Of a stretch of DNA of 31,902 nt, positions 19,676-29,406 are shown piece by piece. Numbering within the stretch: the stretch's first letter is position 1; each line of letters starts with the position of its first letter. Position numbers and translations under genes: made by a program. Origin of the DNA: Chara braunii (Eukaryota; Streptophyta; Charophyceae; Charales; Characeae). Below the pieces are notes generated by a model that was given only the letters and a program-made list of their open reading frames with translations, was not told the DNA's origin and ran no database searches. Where the stretch lies: NCBI GenBank assembly GCA_003427395.1, contig BFEA01000687.1, forward strand, positions 622,350 to 654,251, written 5' to 3'.

Positions 19676-20039
19676 CTGCGTAGCACTGCGAAAGTATTCG
19701 CGTCCCTTCACATTCGCGTGAACATATTCGTACGTTCGCGCGAACAGCTCGCGAACATGGTAGGGCGAACGTATTTTTTTTTCGTAAAAAAAATAAAAAA
19801 ATAAAAAAAATCGTTTTTTGATTTTTAACTCATGATTGGTTACGAATTTGAACATGACTCCAAGACAAAATTTGCTTGTATCATTATTTTACATAACATA
19901 TATTTTTCCAGATTTTTTCTGACAAGTTTTGTTTTTTTGTTTTTTTAATATTTTTTTTGTTCGTGTTCGGAGGGTTTTGGACGCTTCATTCGGGCGAACA
20001 TGTTCGCGTTCGCCTACGAACGCGAACACGGTGCTACGT
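19676..20039. mobile_element. Non-autonomous DNA transposon (MULE-like MITE)
   Basis: Both ends carry inverted CGTAGCAC (19679-19686, and as GTGCTACG at 20031-20038), followed by diverged sequence rich in GTTCGCG-like subterminal motifs. Perfect palindromes GTTCGCGCGAAC (19734-19745) and GCGAACATGTTCGC (19994-20007) lie near the two ends. The middle is A/T-rich. The flanks are identical 10-bp direct repeats, and Mutator-like elements make 9-11 bp duplications. No transposase is encoded, so mobility would have needed a relative elsewhere. The first 1-3 bases of each end do not match, so the exact termini are uncertain. Confidence 0.65.
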
Positions 20040-20049
20040 AGGCATAAAG
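20040..20049. repeat. Target-site duplication, right (AGGCATAAAG)
   Basis: Identical to 19666-19675 on the other side of the MITE. Confidence 0.7.
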
Positions 20050-20224
20050 GTGATACTATGCAGGTCAAGCGGCGCTATGCAGGGGGGGTCACGTTATGTG
20101 GCCTGGCTGGCACTATGTTGGCTAGCTCTGTATGGGTGACATTCCACGCGCCACCCCCACCCCACAAAAAAAAGGAAAAGTCTAAAAACCGCCGCAAGGT
20201 TGAATTGCACACCCACAAGTGTTG

Positions 20225-20345
20225 ATAGCCAGACCAAAGCTTGACTCCCCAACACTTCGGGAGTACTCACAGCAAGGTGTTTTCTCTATAACATTTTGGA
20301 TGTGACTACGGTCAGATTCATCCAGGTTCGGTCGTGATTGCAGTC
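20225..20345 (+). repeat. Duplicated flank, right copy
   Basis: Diverged second copy of the sequence at 19560-19675 (see the shared words there). Confidence 0.45.
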
Positions 20346-20596
20346 AGATCCACAAACGAAAGTGCCACACTTAGATCTTTGGGTCCCGTGGAGAGATCTG
20401 GTTTTCCTTGAATAAGGCTGCGTTGGCGGAGGTTTCTGTTAGGATGTTTGACTATCTATTCGCCTAGAATAGTGCGCGATTAACAGCAATTCCGTGGAAT
20501 ATTCCGCAGACTAGTGGGTTAGTAATTGTTCACGATTTTTCCTGAACTTTCTTACTCCGACCACCAGCGGATCTTCTGAGCGAGCTGGGTAATGGT

Positions 20597-20972
20597 CCTG
20601 CAGTGGCAAATAGAGCACCGCTGCCTACCCATCAACGTCCGACCTGGAACAAAGGGTGGTGGTTGTCCCATGGTTCAAGTCCTGTCAAAACAGTTTCCCC
20701 TCCTGCAAAATCGCAGAGAACATTGAACACATGTTTCTGCAGTGCCCGGACGCAGTCCTCACGCAGTGCTGGTGGGACAACATATGGCGCCAGTTAGGCA
20801 CCTGCGCCGCTTGGCCATGTGAGTGGATATCCCTCCTGTGCGGAACGTGGCACTCCCCACAGGATGGCACCTTTGAGGAAAACACATTCAAGCTAGGAAG
20901 GAGGGCAGTCCTTTGGGCTCTGTGGCGGAGAAGATGTATATATGTTCTGGAGGGAGCATGGGTGGATGGCAA
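20597..20972 (+). pseudogene. LINE ORF2 C-terminal fragment
   Basis: Starts with the same words as the main LINE around 27495 (CAGTGGCAAATAGAGCAC, then CTGCCTACC). It then encodes an I-E-H-M-F-L-Q-C-P zf-RVT half, W-x-x-I-W-R, F-E-E-N and L-G-R-R-x-V-L-W segments matching 27640-27850. The first zinc-binding Cys pair is lost and a frameshift lies between about 20625 and 20656. It ends abruptly within the coding region at the U6 junction. It is more diverged than a recent copy, so it comes from another subfamily. Confidence 0.8.
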
Positions 20973-20974
20973 GG

Positions 20975-21022
20975 AATTTGGACCATTTCTCGATTTATGC
21001 GTGTCATCCTTGCGCAGGGGCC

Positions 21023-21054
<32 letters not shown>

Positions 21055-21068
21055 ACGGATGTCCCGAT
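20975..21068 (-). pseudogene. U6: U6 snRNA retropseudogene
   Basis: Read on the minus strand, this is almost identical to plant U6. It keeps GGGACATCCG, TAAAATTGGAACGATACAGA with the ACAGAGA box, the AGC triad within GATTAGCATGGCC, CCTGCGCAAGGATGACACGC, and ATCGAGAAATGGTCCAAATT. Only the first part of the 5' stem-loop is missing. There is no TATA box or upstream element before it and no T-run terminator after it, both needed by plant U6 genes. It is therefore probably a retrocopy and not a working gene. Its 3' end abuts the truncated LINE fragment, and the sequence leading to the large LINE follows its 5' end. Confidence 0.9.
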
Positions 21069-21211
21069 CCACCAGCTCAGCCACTCAGAGCTCATCTGCT
21101 AAAACCTGGGCAGAAAGAGTAAAAGGGCCACGACCCCACGACACCATCACAATTCAGCGCAGGAAGGATGGGGGCAGCGAGGGAGGAGAGTAGAAGGAAT
21201 GGAATACTCCC

Positions 21212-23182
21212 TTGAAGAATCTAACGACTGGGGGGGCCTTCTTTCTGTCCCGCGTCCTGTCTTCCACCGAAAAAAAGATTCTACAGCAAGCAGGCAGAAC
21301 TACAGTTGTTATAGCACTTCCGAGGGACGTTGTTAGGACGAGAGATGCTCTGTACACCACTCCTGCAAGCAATTGGGCATTTCACGATGATGCGGCCTTC
21401 AAATCCACGAACGATAAAGTGGGGTGGATCAGAGAGCGCTTAGCAACATTCAAAGGATCCCCTGCGAATGCTCGGGAGATGTTCCTGATTCAACCCGTTT
21501 CGGCCTCAGTCATCACCATCCTGAGCGTTGCGGAGGAAGACAAAAAAACAATGGATAGTTGGAAATCTCTCCGCTGCAACAGATCAGAAGTTCGCATCTA
21601 CCCCTGGGCCCCTCCGAAACCACAACGGCCAGAGGAGCTCAGGGAGCAGATGATGAGGCAACACTTTTGGGTAGAGTTCTGTCACATCCCGGTCGAAATC
21701 CAAGCTGCATTCGTTCATGATTTCACTGAGAAATATGATGTGGTGGACTTCATCAACCCCCTTCCCCCCCATATGGCCCATAGAGATGACTACCTAATGT
21801 TAGCCATCAATCTCGTAGATGACCATATCTTCTCGATTGATGATGTCATTCCCTTCTGTGTGGGGAGAAAACTATATCGGATCCACACCGCTCACAAACT
21901 CTGGCCATGGTACTTTAAGTGCCAGGCCTACGGCCATTTATACACTGATACATTATGTTCTCGCCACCCTTCTCGCACAGCCAAGCCCACTGGACGACTT
22001 AGGAAAGACCCCTTTGACGAATCCAGGTGGCGGACTGTTGACCCGGGATATGAAGGTTGGGTCTACGTGGATGCACCAGGTGGGAAGGGCGGGGAGATTA
22101 CCAGTTGGTCTTGGGAAGGGCAGGGAGACCTGCGGCCGGGGTCTCAACCACCAGCAACGTGGATTCCTCCCAAGGCCCTGGAAGCACACTTAAATCTCCC
22201 CCCTGCAAAAGCCAAAAAGCAAGAATTTTGGGAGGTGGTAGGAAGGAGGAATAAGGCGTCGCAGAAAACGACGTCGGAAAATAAGGCAGGCACTAAAGAC
22301 AACCTTGCTTGCCTGGAGGATAGCAGGAAGAAGCTGGGACAGGAAGGTAAGTTGGATCAGGACGGCCAGAAACAGACCCCCAATGACGACCGAAAAGAAC
22401 TTGACCAAACAAAAGAGAAGGAGGGGGTCCTTAAGGACAACCGCTTTGCTTGCCTGGAGGATAGCAGGAAGAAGCTGGAACAGGAAGGTAAGTTGGATCA
22501 GGACGGCCAAAAACAGATCCCCAACGACGACCTGAAAGAACTTGACCCAACAGGAGGTCCTAGGGGAAACCCGGCCCAAAACAGTGATGGTACGCAGCTG
22601 CTACGGGACACTCTTGCCACACCACCCCTAGGGAACACGATTAGGGACACGATAAAGGACTCAACAACGGATGGCACACCAGCATCAGGGGAGGGGGGGG
22701 TGATTGAGATGGATGTAATTAGGGGACAGCACACGCAACACATACAAAACCATCAAGGGATGCGGTTGAAACAGCAGGCGAGGGGGAAACAAGCCATTCC
22801 GTTGCCTGAACACGAACAACGCCAGGCTCTTGCCTCTCCGCAACAAGCGGAGCAAGGGGAAGCACGACCACCGTCCCCTAATTTCTGCTCTGACGCCTTT
22901 AGGGCACAGCAGATGGATGTGGACACATCCCCTCCTCCCCCTGATGTTGAAATGGAGGAGCCCCCTCAAGACCCAGTAGACCCCGATGCCCCTCCCCATG
23001 AAATGGGCCTAGATCATAAAATACAGGTAGTGGCAGAATGGATACTGAAACATCTCCAATCTTGGTTGTTGCTCAGAGCCGTTTCCATCCCCCCTCAGCA
23101 GCTTATCACTCCGTGCAGGAAGAGCACGACCAATCGACACAGTCGGAGGCAAGGGGAGCAGAACCGTCAGACGAGGGGTTGA
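21212..23182 (+). CDS. LINE ORF1 (RNA-binding, DUF4283-like and zinc knuckle)
   Basis: A 656-codon open frame that should bind LINE RNA in a ribonucleoprotein. Residues ~70-220 resemble the plant DUF4283 region. Residues 234-249 form a zinc knuckle in which the first Cys is Tyr (Y-F-K-C-Q-A-Y-G-H then C249). Residues ~363-457 are two copies of a 47-residue hydrophilic unit, and the C-terminal part is Gln/Pro/Asp-rich. There is no in-frame ATG near the start: the position given is TTG, a TAG lies at 21191, and the first in-frame ATG is codon 90. An ATG at 21168 in another frame hits TGA after 15 codons, so a 5' frameshift is likely. The frame leaves the conserved path near 23040 (see next entry). 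Confidence 0.7.
   Translation: MKNLTTGGAFFLSRVLSSTEKKILQQAGRTTVVIALPRDVVRTRDALYTTPASNWAFHDDAAFKSTNDKVGWIRERLATFKGSPANAREMFLIQPVSASVITILSVAEEDKKTMDSWKSLRCNRSEVRIYPWAPPKPQRPEELREQMMRQHFWVEFCHIPVEIQAAFVHDFTEKYDVVDFINPLPPHMAHRDDYLMLAINLVDDHIFSIDDVIPFCVGRKLYRIHTAHKLWPWYFKCQAYGHLYTDTLCSRHPSRTAKPTGRLRKDPFDESRWRTVDPGYEGWVYVDAPGGKGGEITSWSWEGQGDLRPGSQPPATWIPPKALEAHLNLPPAKAKKQEFWEVVGRRNKASQKTTSENKAGTKDNLACLEDSRKKLGQEGKLDQDGQKQTPNDDRKELDQTKEKEGVLKDNRFACLEDSRKKLEQEGKLDQDGQKQIPNDDLKELDPTGGPRGNPAQNSDGTQLLRDTLATPPLGNTIRDTIKDSTTDGTPASGEGGVIEMDVIRGQHTQHIQNHQGMRLKQQARGKQAIPLPEHEQRQALASPQQAEQGEARPPSPNFCSDAFRAQQMDVDTSPPPPDVEMEEPPQDPVDPDAPPHEMGLDHKIQVVAEWILKHLQSWLLLRAVSIPPQQLITPCRKSTTNRHSRRQGEQNRQTRG
22300..22581 (+). 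repeat. 141-bp in-frame tandem duplication in ORF1
   Basis: GCCTGGAGGATAGCAGGAAG occurs at 22311 and 22452. The 141-bp (47-codon) unit is nearly identical between copies, so the duplication is younger than most damage in the element. Confidence 0.9.
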
Positions 23183-23700
23183 CCTCACGAAGACTCAAAT
23201 TAAGGCAACTTATTGAACGGGGTCTTTTCGAGCTGCCACTCTCTAAGCCAAACGCAGTATTAGTAATTCCCCTAAGAAAGGCGGAAGGTAAATGGGAAGT
23301 AGGCCTTTCCCCGGTGGGGGAGTACGGGGGCGTAACACTGCAAGGCTGGGATTTCGCGCCCCAGGGAGGTGATTAGAGAGAAAGGGCCAGAATTTTCTCC
23401 GGCCAAATGACTGCCTTTATCCCTAAGCATTACGCCCCTGGGGCAAGCGCAGGCTTGAGATTCGAGGCCTGTTGCGATGAGCAGATGGCCAAAAACGATC
23501 TCTACCTGCTCTTCGAACCCAACAAATCTGCCAACCTAGGATGGTACAGTCACAACGCTCTCCTGGACCTGCAGTGTGCAAAAATAAAAGTCAGTGAATA
23601 TTGGTCCGAGGATGACGTGTGCAGATGCCTGTGCCGTATGGTGCGGAAGAAAATTTTACAGTTAGACAAATGGGACATCAAGAAATGGCATCCACTATGA
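23038..23700 (+). pseudogene. LINE ORF1 C-terminal extension, frameshifted
   Basis: The frame runs in a different phase from the main ORF1 frame and overlaps its tail, with a single TAG at about 23374. The product is mixed in composition and contains a compact, tryptophan- and cysteine-containing segment (23407-23697). It ends at TGA, 25 bp before the ORF2 start. I recognise no family. Its position suggests it is the displaced end of ORF1 after a frameshift near 23040-23170. An independent small ORF is possible. Confidence 0.45.
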
Positions 23701-23724
23701 GACAAAGGGAGGTGTCACTAAGCA

Positions 23725-24588
23725 ATGGACGATCTAGACATACTATACGATAGGAACCCGACTTGAAAAAAATGTGTTGATTCTGCCGACCTGGATCTTC
23801 GTTCCCTTAATGTGAACGGTCTGGCATCGAGCAAGCCAGAAAAACACCAGGCCATCTGGGATTAACTCAAAGGCATAGGTGGTAGGCGGCGGCCGGATGT
23901 AATATGTATACAAGAAACCCATTTGCAAAGCATCCCGGATCACAACAGAGCTCACAATCTAGTCTGGCCACACACGGCCATAAGAGCTCACGCCCCAACA
24001 TCGGGCTCTGTCGGGGTTGCAATTTGGATACCCCCGGATTCTAGATTTCAACCAGTTCACTAGGCGGTGGACAAAGCGTAGGGGCGATGGGCCTCTGTCC
24101 TGGGAATGTTGGAACTAGAACTTCTCTGTATTATTTGTATATACTCACCTAACTCAGTCGGAGAAAGGAGGGAGTTCTTGGGGAGGATTGGAATGCAAAT
24201 CCCATAAGGTATTCCATTAATAATAGCAGGCGATTTCAATGCGACCCCGAGTAAGAGTTTGGATAGATGGAATCCCCAAGAATCTCCCTCCTTCGCTGCA
24301 ATAAAGGATGAACATATGATAGCAGACCTCTGCGAGACACTCTCAGTCTTCGATACATTCCGACGTCTGCATCCTCAAACGCGAGCATTCACATGCATTA
24401 GGGACAATAAACCAACACGCCTATCCAAGTCTCGAATAGATCTTATTTTGCTGTCTAACAACCTCGAGGGTACTCTACGATGGTCAATGATTCTCCCCCG
24501 CAGCCCGCACCCAGGTCTCGACCATAAGACATGTGACATTATACTAACAATGCGGACAAAGGCCGGATCAAGGGTCAGGCTTCTATAA
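23725..24588 (+). pseudogene. LINE ORF2, APE-type endonuclease domain
   Basis: The likely ORF2 start is ATG 23725. Motifs of the exonuclease/endonuclease/phosphatase fold follow in order: L-N-V-N-G-L (23806), I-C-I-Q-E-T-H with the catalytic Glu at 23914, A-G-D-F-N (24226-24240), S-R-I-D (24430-24441) and D-H-K (24520). This domain nicks target DNA. The frame is broken by TGA 23764, TAA 23863, TAG 24061 and 24079, TAA 24205 and TAA 24586, so no product is made. Motif order and spacing are otherwise normal, so the coding path is recent enough to read. Confidence 0.85.
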
Positions 24589-24628
24589 ACTCAATACCTC
24601 CTTTCTCAAGGACTCATCCTTCTCGTAT

Positions 24629-26233
24629 ATGATTCAGCACGAATGGGAGTTTTGGCGCAAGCAAAAACCCCTTTTTTATTCTTATCTTGCGTGGTTCAAT
24701 AACGACCTAATCTTTCTTGCCAGAAAATGTAAGGAATTCTCCAGAGCCAAAGCGGTTCTACGGCAGCATCTCGAAATGACCACCCATAGTGAACTATTAG
24801 CCCTGGAGGGGTAAGCAGAATCTAGACATCAAACCTCATAGCAAGATTCCCAGCATCTTATCACCTCCATCCAGAATTTCAAAAACCAACTCCTACAATA
24901 TGCATTACATGGATGGCAAGGAATCAGAATCAGAGGGAAAATGGCTAAACTCACCTACAAAGCCTCAATGGATACACATTTCTTCTCTTTAGCTACCGCA
25001 CGGACGCGGCGGACGGTCATCGAAGCTTTGTTTGACCCAGATAATAACAATATCATCGCCACAGACACGGCGCATTGCACCTTAATCACAAGGAAGTTCT
25101 TTAAACAACTTTACACCTCCCAAATCCCTTCATCCACTAAGGAAGGAAGGACCCGAGCAATACAAGACTTCTTACTCCCAATAGATCGACATATTTCTCC
25201 TCAGCAGCGGGATAACCTGGAGACGACACTTACAAAGGAAGAAATATGGACTGCCCTCCTCCAAATGAAGGAAGAGAAAACTCCTGGCATAGATGGCTTC
25301 CCCAAACAATTTTGGGAATCTATGTGGTCGGACCTCAGTACCGACCTATGGGAATATTACTAAATGGTATGGGAGGCCAAGGAAATGGGAGAGACCGTGG
25401 GGAAAGGGGTGTTATCGCTTCTATACAAGAAAGGTGACAAAATGAACATTAGGAACTATAGACCCATTACGCTGCTCACGGTAGTATATAAAATGTTGTC
25501 GAAAGCGCTGGCCAACCGCATGGCGACAGTATTGGAAGAGGTCATTCACCCAGTCCAAACCGGGTTCATGTCTGGCAGGAACATCCAAGAAAACATCCTG
25601 CCGGTTAACGACGTGGTCCAATTAGCACGGCGGAAGCAAGCCAATGCAGCTATTATCTTTATAGACTTTGAAAAAGCCTACGACCACGTGGACTGGAAAT
25701 TTCTAGACATGTACCTGGACAAAATGAACTTTGGTCCAGCATTCTGGCGCTGGGTTAAGATCCTCCACAATAATGCCACCCCCTGTGTCCAGGTCAATGG
25801 GTCAATGGCGCCGCCATTCGAGCTCCAACGGTCGGTGAGACAAGGGGATCCCCTTGCCCCTTACCTCTTACTAGTGATCATGGAGGCATTATCAGCTAAC
25901 CTACGCCAACACAAAGACCTCACACGAATCAAAATATCGAATATCCCCAATGAAGCAATACCTATGTGTTCCCTATTTGCAGATGACCTCACCATAATGG
26001 TAGAGGCGACAGCCGCCAACATGGAAAAAATTCAGCACCTTATGAATAAATTCTACCGCCTATCGGATATGACGGTTAATTGGGGACAAAAGACTACGGG
26101 GTGGTGGATGCACCACCATGGGGGCAAACCTCCAGAAAACCCACGAATCATATGGCTACCCCCTGAGGACCCCCTTAGAATTCTGGGGGCACTGACTACC
26201 GCTAAAGGAAGGCCAGCATCTAATGACGAGTGA
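24629..26233 (+). pseudogene. LINE ORF2, reverse transcriptase domain
   Basis: It lies in a different frame from the endonuclease, so a frameshift is near 24590-24630. The linker is followed by P-G-I-D-G-F (about 25278-25295), N-Y-R-P-I-T (25454), F-I-D-F-E-K-A-Y-D (catalytic Asp at 25664), R-Q-G-D-P-L (about 25838) and F-A-D-D (catalytic pair at 25982). These are the palm motifs of non-LTR reverse transcriptases. Stops at 24812 (TAA), 24839 (TAG), 25361 (TAA) and 26231 (TGA) split the frame. From 25364 to 26233 (289 codons) the catalytic core is open. The catalytic residues are intact, but the polyprotein is not. Confidence 0.9.
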
Positions 26234-27260
26234 CTGACTGGACCAGCACAACTTAAACTTGAAAAATGGAACAATAAGCGTACGTCCATTTTTGGGCGAG
26301 CACTCGCCATCAAGCCATCCTATGGCCGATGAGTAACGGGGGTCTCAAAGCACTCAAACAACAGTTAGCAGTCTTCTTATGGAGGGGAGACAGCAACAAA
26401 ACCCATACGATAAGCCGTGTAGCATGGGATTCAGTGATCCAGCCTAAGAGCAGAGGCGGATTAGGAATCGTGGACCCGGCCACACAATTCCAAGCACTTT
26501 CAATTCACTGGCTCCAGCACATTATTTTTTAACCGACCTCCCCATGGGTCCCCCTTGCCCTGACACAAATCTCCGACCTGGCCTTAGAATCCCCATCTGA
26601 AATTGATCCCTGTATATGGTTAGAGGACAGGTACTGAAGGTTAACCAAGAAATACAGAAACGGGGATCCCACAGACAGATTCTGGATATGTCTTATACGT
26701 ACAGGAAACTCTCCCCTCCCGACAGGCCGGCAGCGAAAAGATGGGAGGAAATATACCGGCAACCCTTATTTGACAACCGTCTAATAACGGATTCCGAAGG
26801 GCAGGTGCGGAATGCCTCGGACTCCCCATGGAAGGGATGGGTGAAACATGGTGTCCGAAGGGTTAGGGACCTCTGGGACACAGAGGAAAGAGATTGGAAG
26901 AGTACCGACAGGATACGAGCAACACTACGGTACTGCCACTTCACTGAGAGGGCATTGGAGGAACTGATCGACAACTTTCCCCTTCATTGGTATACCACCC
27001 TTAGAAAAGGACCCTGCGTAAAAGAAGGCAACTGGGTGGGGCTACCCGACCGTGAACAGGAAGTGGGTTACATACACCTCGCCGACCGGTCACACATACT
27101 TATAGAAGTCTTTCCTTTCCGAAGGACGAGGAACTACGATGTAAACAGCAACCCTTCATATGGAGGAATAAAAAATAGGTGTATCGCATCAGAGACACAG
27201 AGAACGGAGGGCGCCAAAAGGTGTTTCGCCCCTGGGTTCCAATTGAGGACCTCCCCCTGA
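26234..27260 (+). pseudogene. LINE ORF2, connector between RT and zinc region
   Basis: After the TGA the RT frame continues with a G-R-A-L-A-I-K segment like the plant LINE thumb, then shifts frame near 26328. It is open at 26329-26532, containing R-G-G-L-G-I near 26454, with TAA 26530 and TGA about 26636. It shifts again and is open at 26616-27260 with charged sequence. At least two frameshifts separate the RT from the C-terminal domain. Confidence 0.75.
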
Positions 27261-28249
27261 ACCCTGATGAATGGTGTTGGACCCTGAACTCACCGTCCAG
27301 CAAGAGGGAAGCAAAAGCACTAACACTACAAAACTTAAAATCCAAATCGGTGTATCGAATGCTCAGACCAAAATGCAATCTGCAGGATCGTGTAGAGGAT
27401 AGATGGTATCGCCATCTTAACGTCGACCGCAAACTGTTGAAACCCATCCGATGGTTTGCACAGTATAGCAACAGACCAGCCAAAATCTCCGCCCTTCAGT
27501 GGCAAATAGAGCACAGGTGCCTACCGACTAATGACTGGCTAATAGACCATACGCGCCTGAAACAACAAGGGAAGGCACTGCCATGGTGCCATAAATGTCT
27601 CTCAACCTACCCAGGGAGGAGGCGAGGCGAAACCATCGAGCACATCTTCCTCCAATGCCCCGCGTCGGTATTACTATGGAGAAGTTGGGATAGGATATGG
27701 CGCCACATAGTTCCTGGCGCAGTATGGCCATGGGACTGGAGGGCCCTTCTGCTGGGATATTATCCCCCAATCCGAGGGAAAACATTTGAGGAAAATATGT
27801 TCAACCTAGGAAGACGGAGTGTTCTGTGGACCATATGGTGGAAAAGATGCTGTTTTGAGATAGAAGGGGCGCGGGTGGAGGATGGTGAGGCCATAGAACA
27901 GATCCGGACATTGGTCCAGCACGAGATTGCGACTCAATGGAAGATAGCTAAAGACAAGCTTGACCAAATGCATTTCTGGGGGGATATGAACAGAATCATT
28001 TCTACATTTAGCAAGAATTGGCTGGGGGGAGAAAGGGAGGGATGGGTGACTAAGGTGAAATGGATCGGTTGTCAGCCAGAAAGGGAATCACAGGAGGACC
28101 CCCGGGCGGGGATAGCAAGAGACTATCAATTGATCTTTCATGACTGGACTAAGATTGATCCCAGCTCCCCGCTACGGCCTGCTCAGGACTTCACAGACCC
28201 TTTCCCACCCCACCTGCTGTCCTTAGCAGAAATCCTTCCATCTGTGTGA
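27179..28249 (+). CDS. LINE ORF2 C-terminal region with zf-RVT
   Basis: A 356-codon open segment that overlaps the previous one in another frame. Residues ~105-160 hold the zf-RVT domain common in plant LINEs: L-Q-W-Q-I-E-H, then C137-H-K-C140, H155 and C160. Conserved W-x-x-I-W-R, F-E-E-N and L-G-R-R-x-V-L-W segments follow, and a terminal D-W-T-K-I-D...P-L-R-P segment is shared with the fragment at 28884. It ends at TGA 28247-28249. The first codon is not ATG, so this is a piece of the broken ORF2 and not a separate gene. Confidence 0.85.
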   Translation: MYRIRDTENGGRQKVFRPWVPIEDLPLNPDEWCWTLNSPSSKREAKALTLQNLKSKSVYRMLRPKCNLQDRVEDRWYRHLNVDRKLLKPIRWFAQYSNRPAKISALQWQIEHRCLPTNDWLIDHTRLKQQGKALPWCHKCLSTYPGRRRGETIEHIFLQCPASVLLWRSWDRIWRHIVPGAVWPWDWRALLLGYYPPIRGKTFEENMFNLGRRSVLWTIWWKRCCFEIEGARVEDGEAIEQIRTLVQHEIATQWKIAKDKLDQMHFWGDMNRIISTFSKNWLGGEREGWVTKVKWIGCQPERESQEDPRAGIARDYQLIFHDWTKIDPSSPLRPAQDFTDPFPPHLLSLAEILPSV

Positions 28250-28883
28250 GCCCTTCTGAAGTGGGTCTGAGGACCTGCTTAGTCTCTACTTATCTGTTTA
28301 CATTCTGATTACACTCAATCTCAGTCTGTTTTTAGGACGCTGGTCCACTTTTTCAGATAAGATTTTTCGATGGCTTCTCAGCAGAGTCTGGTGGATGGGA
28401 GTAGATGGCAGTTGGGTCACGGGATTTCTTGGTGAACGGGAGTACCGGACCCTGCTGAAGGATAGGATGGAGTAGACCCTTCACATCGGCATTGCGGCCT
28501 AGTTCAGCCTGTTTTGGTTGAGGTGTAAGACACAATAGGCGCCAGGAGGATAGTAGGTTGATGGCAGAGGCTAGGGGATTGAGGGAGATTTCACTGGTGC
28601 CCCCCGGTGAGCCCCCCCCCCCATTACCCGACCCTACTGCAGGTTAGGTACGGAAGAGCAGTTTGGAGATGGGACGCTGGACCCGGTTTCCAGCACATTG
28701 GTGCCACCCTCGTTTGATGCATTGTTTGTAAAGATGTAATTAAGGGACGCTGGACCGGTTTCCATCAGGTGTAGCTCCCCACCAATAGACGGAGCGGCCC
28801 GCCAGGCAAAGCCTCAATCCCGGTGGTTCTCTTACCACCACCAGGATAGAGGTCTTGTATAAGGGCCTTCAAAAAAAAAAAAA
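28250..28883 (+). other. LINE 3' untranslated region and poly(A)
   Basis: Holds two diverged copies of the GGGACGCTGGACCCGGTTTCC motif (28673 and 28743), CTCCCCACCAATAGAC, a hairpin GGTGGT/ACCACC (about 28831-28848) and a 13-base A tail. A 3' hairpin before poly(A) is common in LINE tails, where it can be recognised by the reverse transcriptase. A long C run lies near 28610-28622. Confidence 0.6.
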
Positions 28884-29400
28884 GACTTGGCGAGGAATTT
28901 AACAANATGATAAAGCAAAAATTTCAGACAGACCTCATTAAGCAACATCCAAACTTGGAGTCGCAACTGGATCTTTAGCATACCAGAGAAGAAATTCAAC
29001 AAACAATTCAAAGATTCTCAGAAGAAATGGTTGGGTGGTCACCTAGGAGGCTGGATTGCTAGCATCTATTGGGGGGGGAAGAGACCAACCGAATGATGAA
29101 AAAGTGACCAGAAGAGACTACACAGTCACTTCAGCCTTACCTTCAAGGATTGGACCAAGATTAGCCCTAATCTACCGCTGCGGCCGCCTTCGGAATTTCC
29201 AGACCTCTTCCCTCCCCACCAGCTGTCAATGGTGGATGTGCAGTGGTATGGTGGTGACAGCTGAGAGGGATCAAGGGCGTCAGAGTGCAGCCAACGATAC
29301 TTCTGCCCATCTGGCGGCCAATGAAGGGTGAAGAGGCCGCACTGCTGACATAAGATGCTTATGATTTGCACGAGGGAGACGAGCTAAAGCTGAAACTGGG
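28884..29400 (+). pseudogene. Second LINE copy, 3' fragment
   Basis: About 29148-29230 encodes F-K-D-W-T-K-I-S, P-L-R-P and L-F-P-P-H-Q-L-S, clearly the same C-terminal segment as 28136-28230 of the main copy but diverged. Upstream sequence (28890-29060) is Lys/Gln/Glu-rich and broken by stops, and contains an N at 28906. It begins directly after the poly(A) of the main LINE, so it is a 5'-truncated relative placed tail-to-head. Confidence 0.7.
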
Positions 29401-29406
29401 TCTGGA

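Larger units (their letters stand above)
21069..28883 (+). mobile_element. Near-full-length L1-type LINE (inactive)
   Basis: The element contains a 5' leader, ORF1, ORF2 with endonuclease, reverse transcriptase and zf-RVT, a 3' untranslated region and a 13-base A tail (28871-28883). The domain order is that of plant L1 elements, which copy themselves by target-primed reverse transcription. The 5' boundary is taken as the end of the U6 match and is uncertain. No target-site duplication was found. Stops and frameshifts across ORF2 show it is dead. Confidence 0.8.

Noticed and set aside
20975-21068. Functional U6 snRNA gene
   Set aside because: The 5' end is truncated, no TATA box or upstream element precedes it, and no T run follows it.
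1590-26233. Alternative genetic code with TAA/TAG read as Gln
   Set aside because: Many in-frame stops in gag and ORF2 are TAA or TAG in Gln-like contexts. However, TGA stops and frameshifts also occur, and the 656-codon ORF1 and 356-codon ORF2 end use only CAA/CAG for Gln with no internal TAA/TAG. Pseudogene decay explains this better.
20975-28883. U6-targeting, site-specific LINE insertion
   Set aside because: If the LINE had inserted into a U6 gene, the missing U6 5' end should appear after the LINE poly(A). The sequence after 28883 does not match it.
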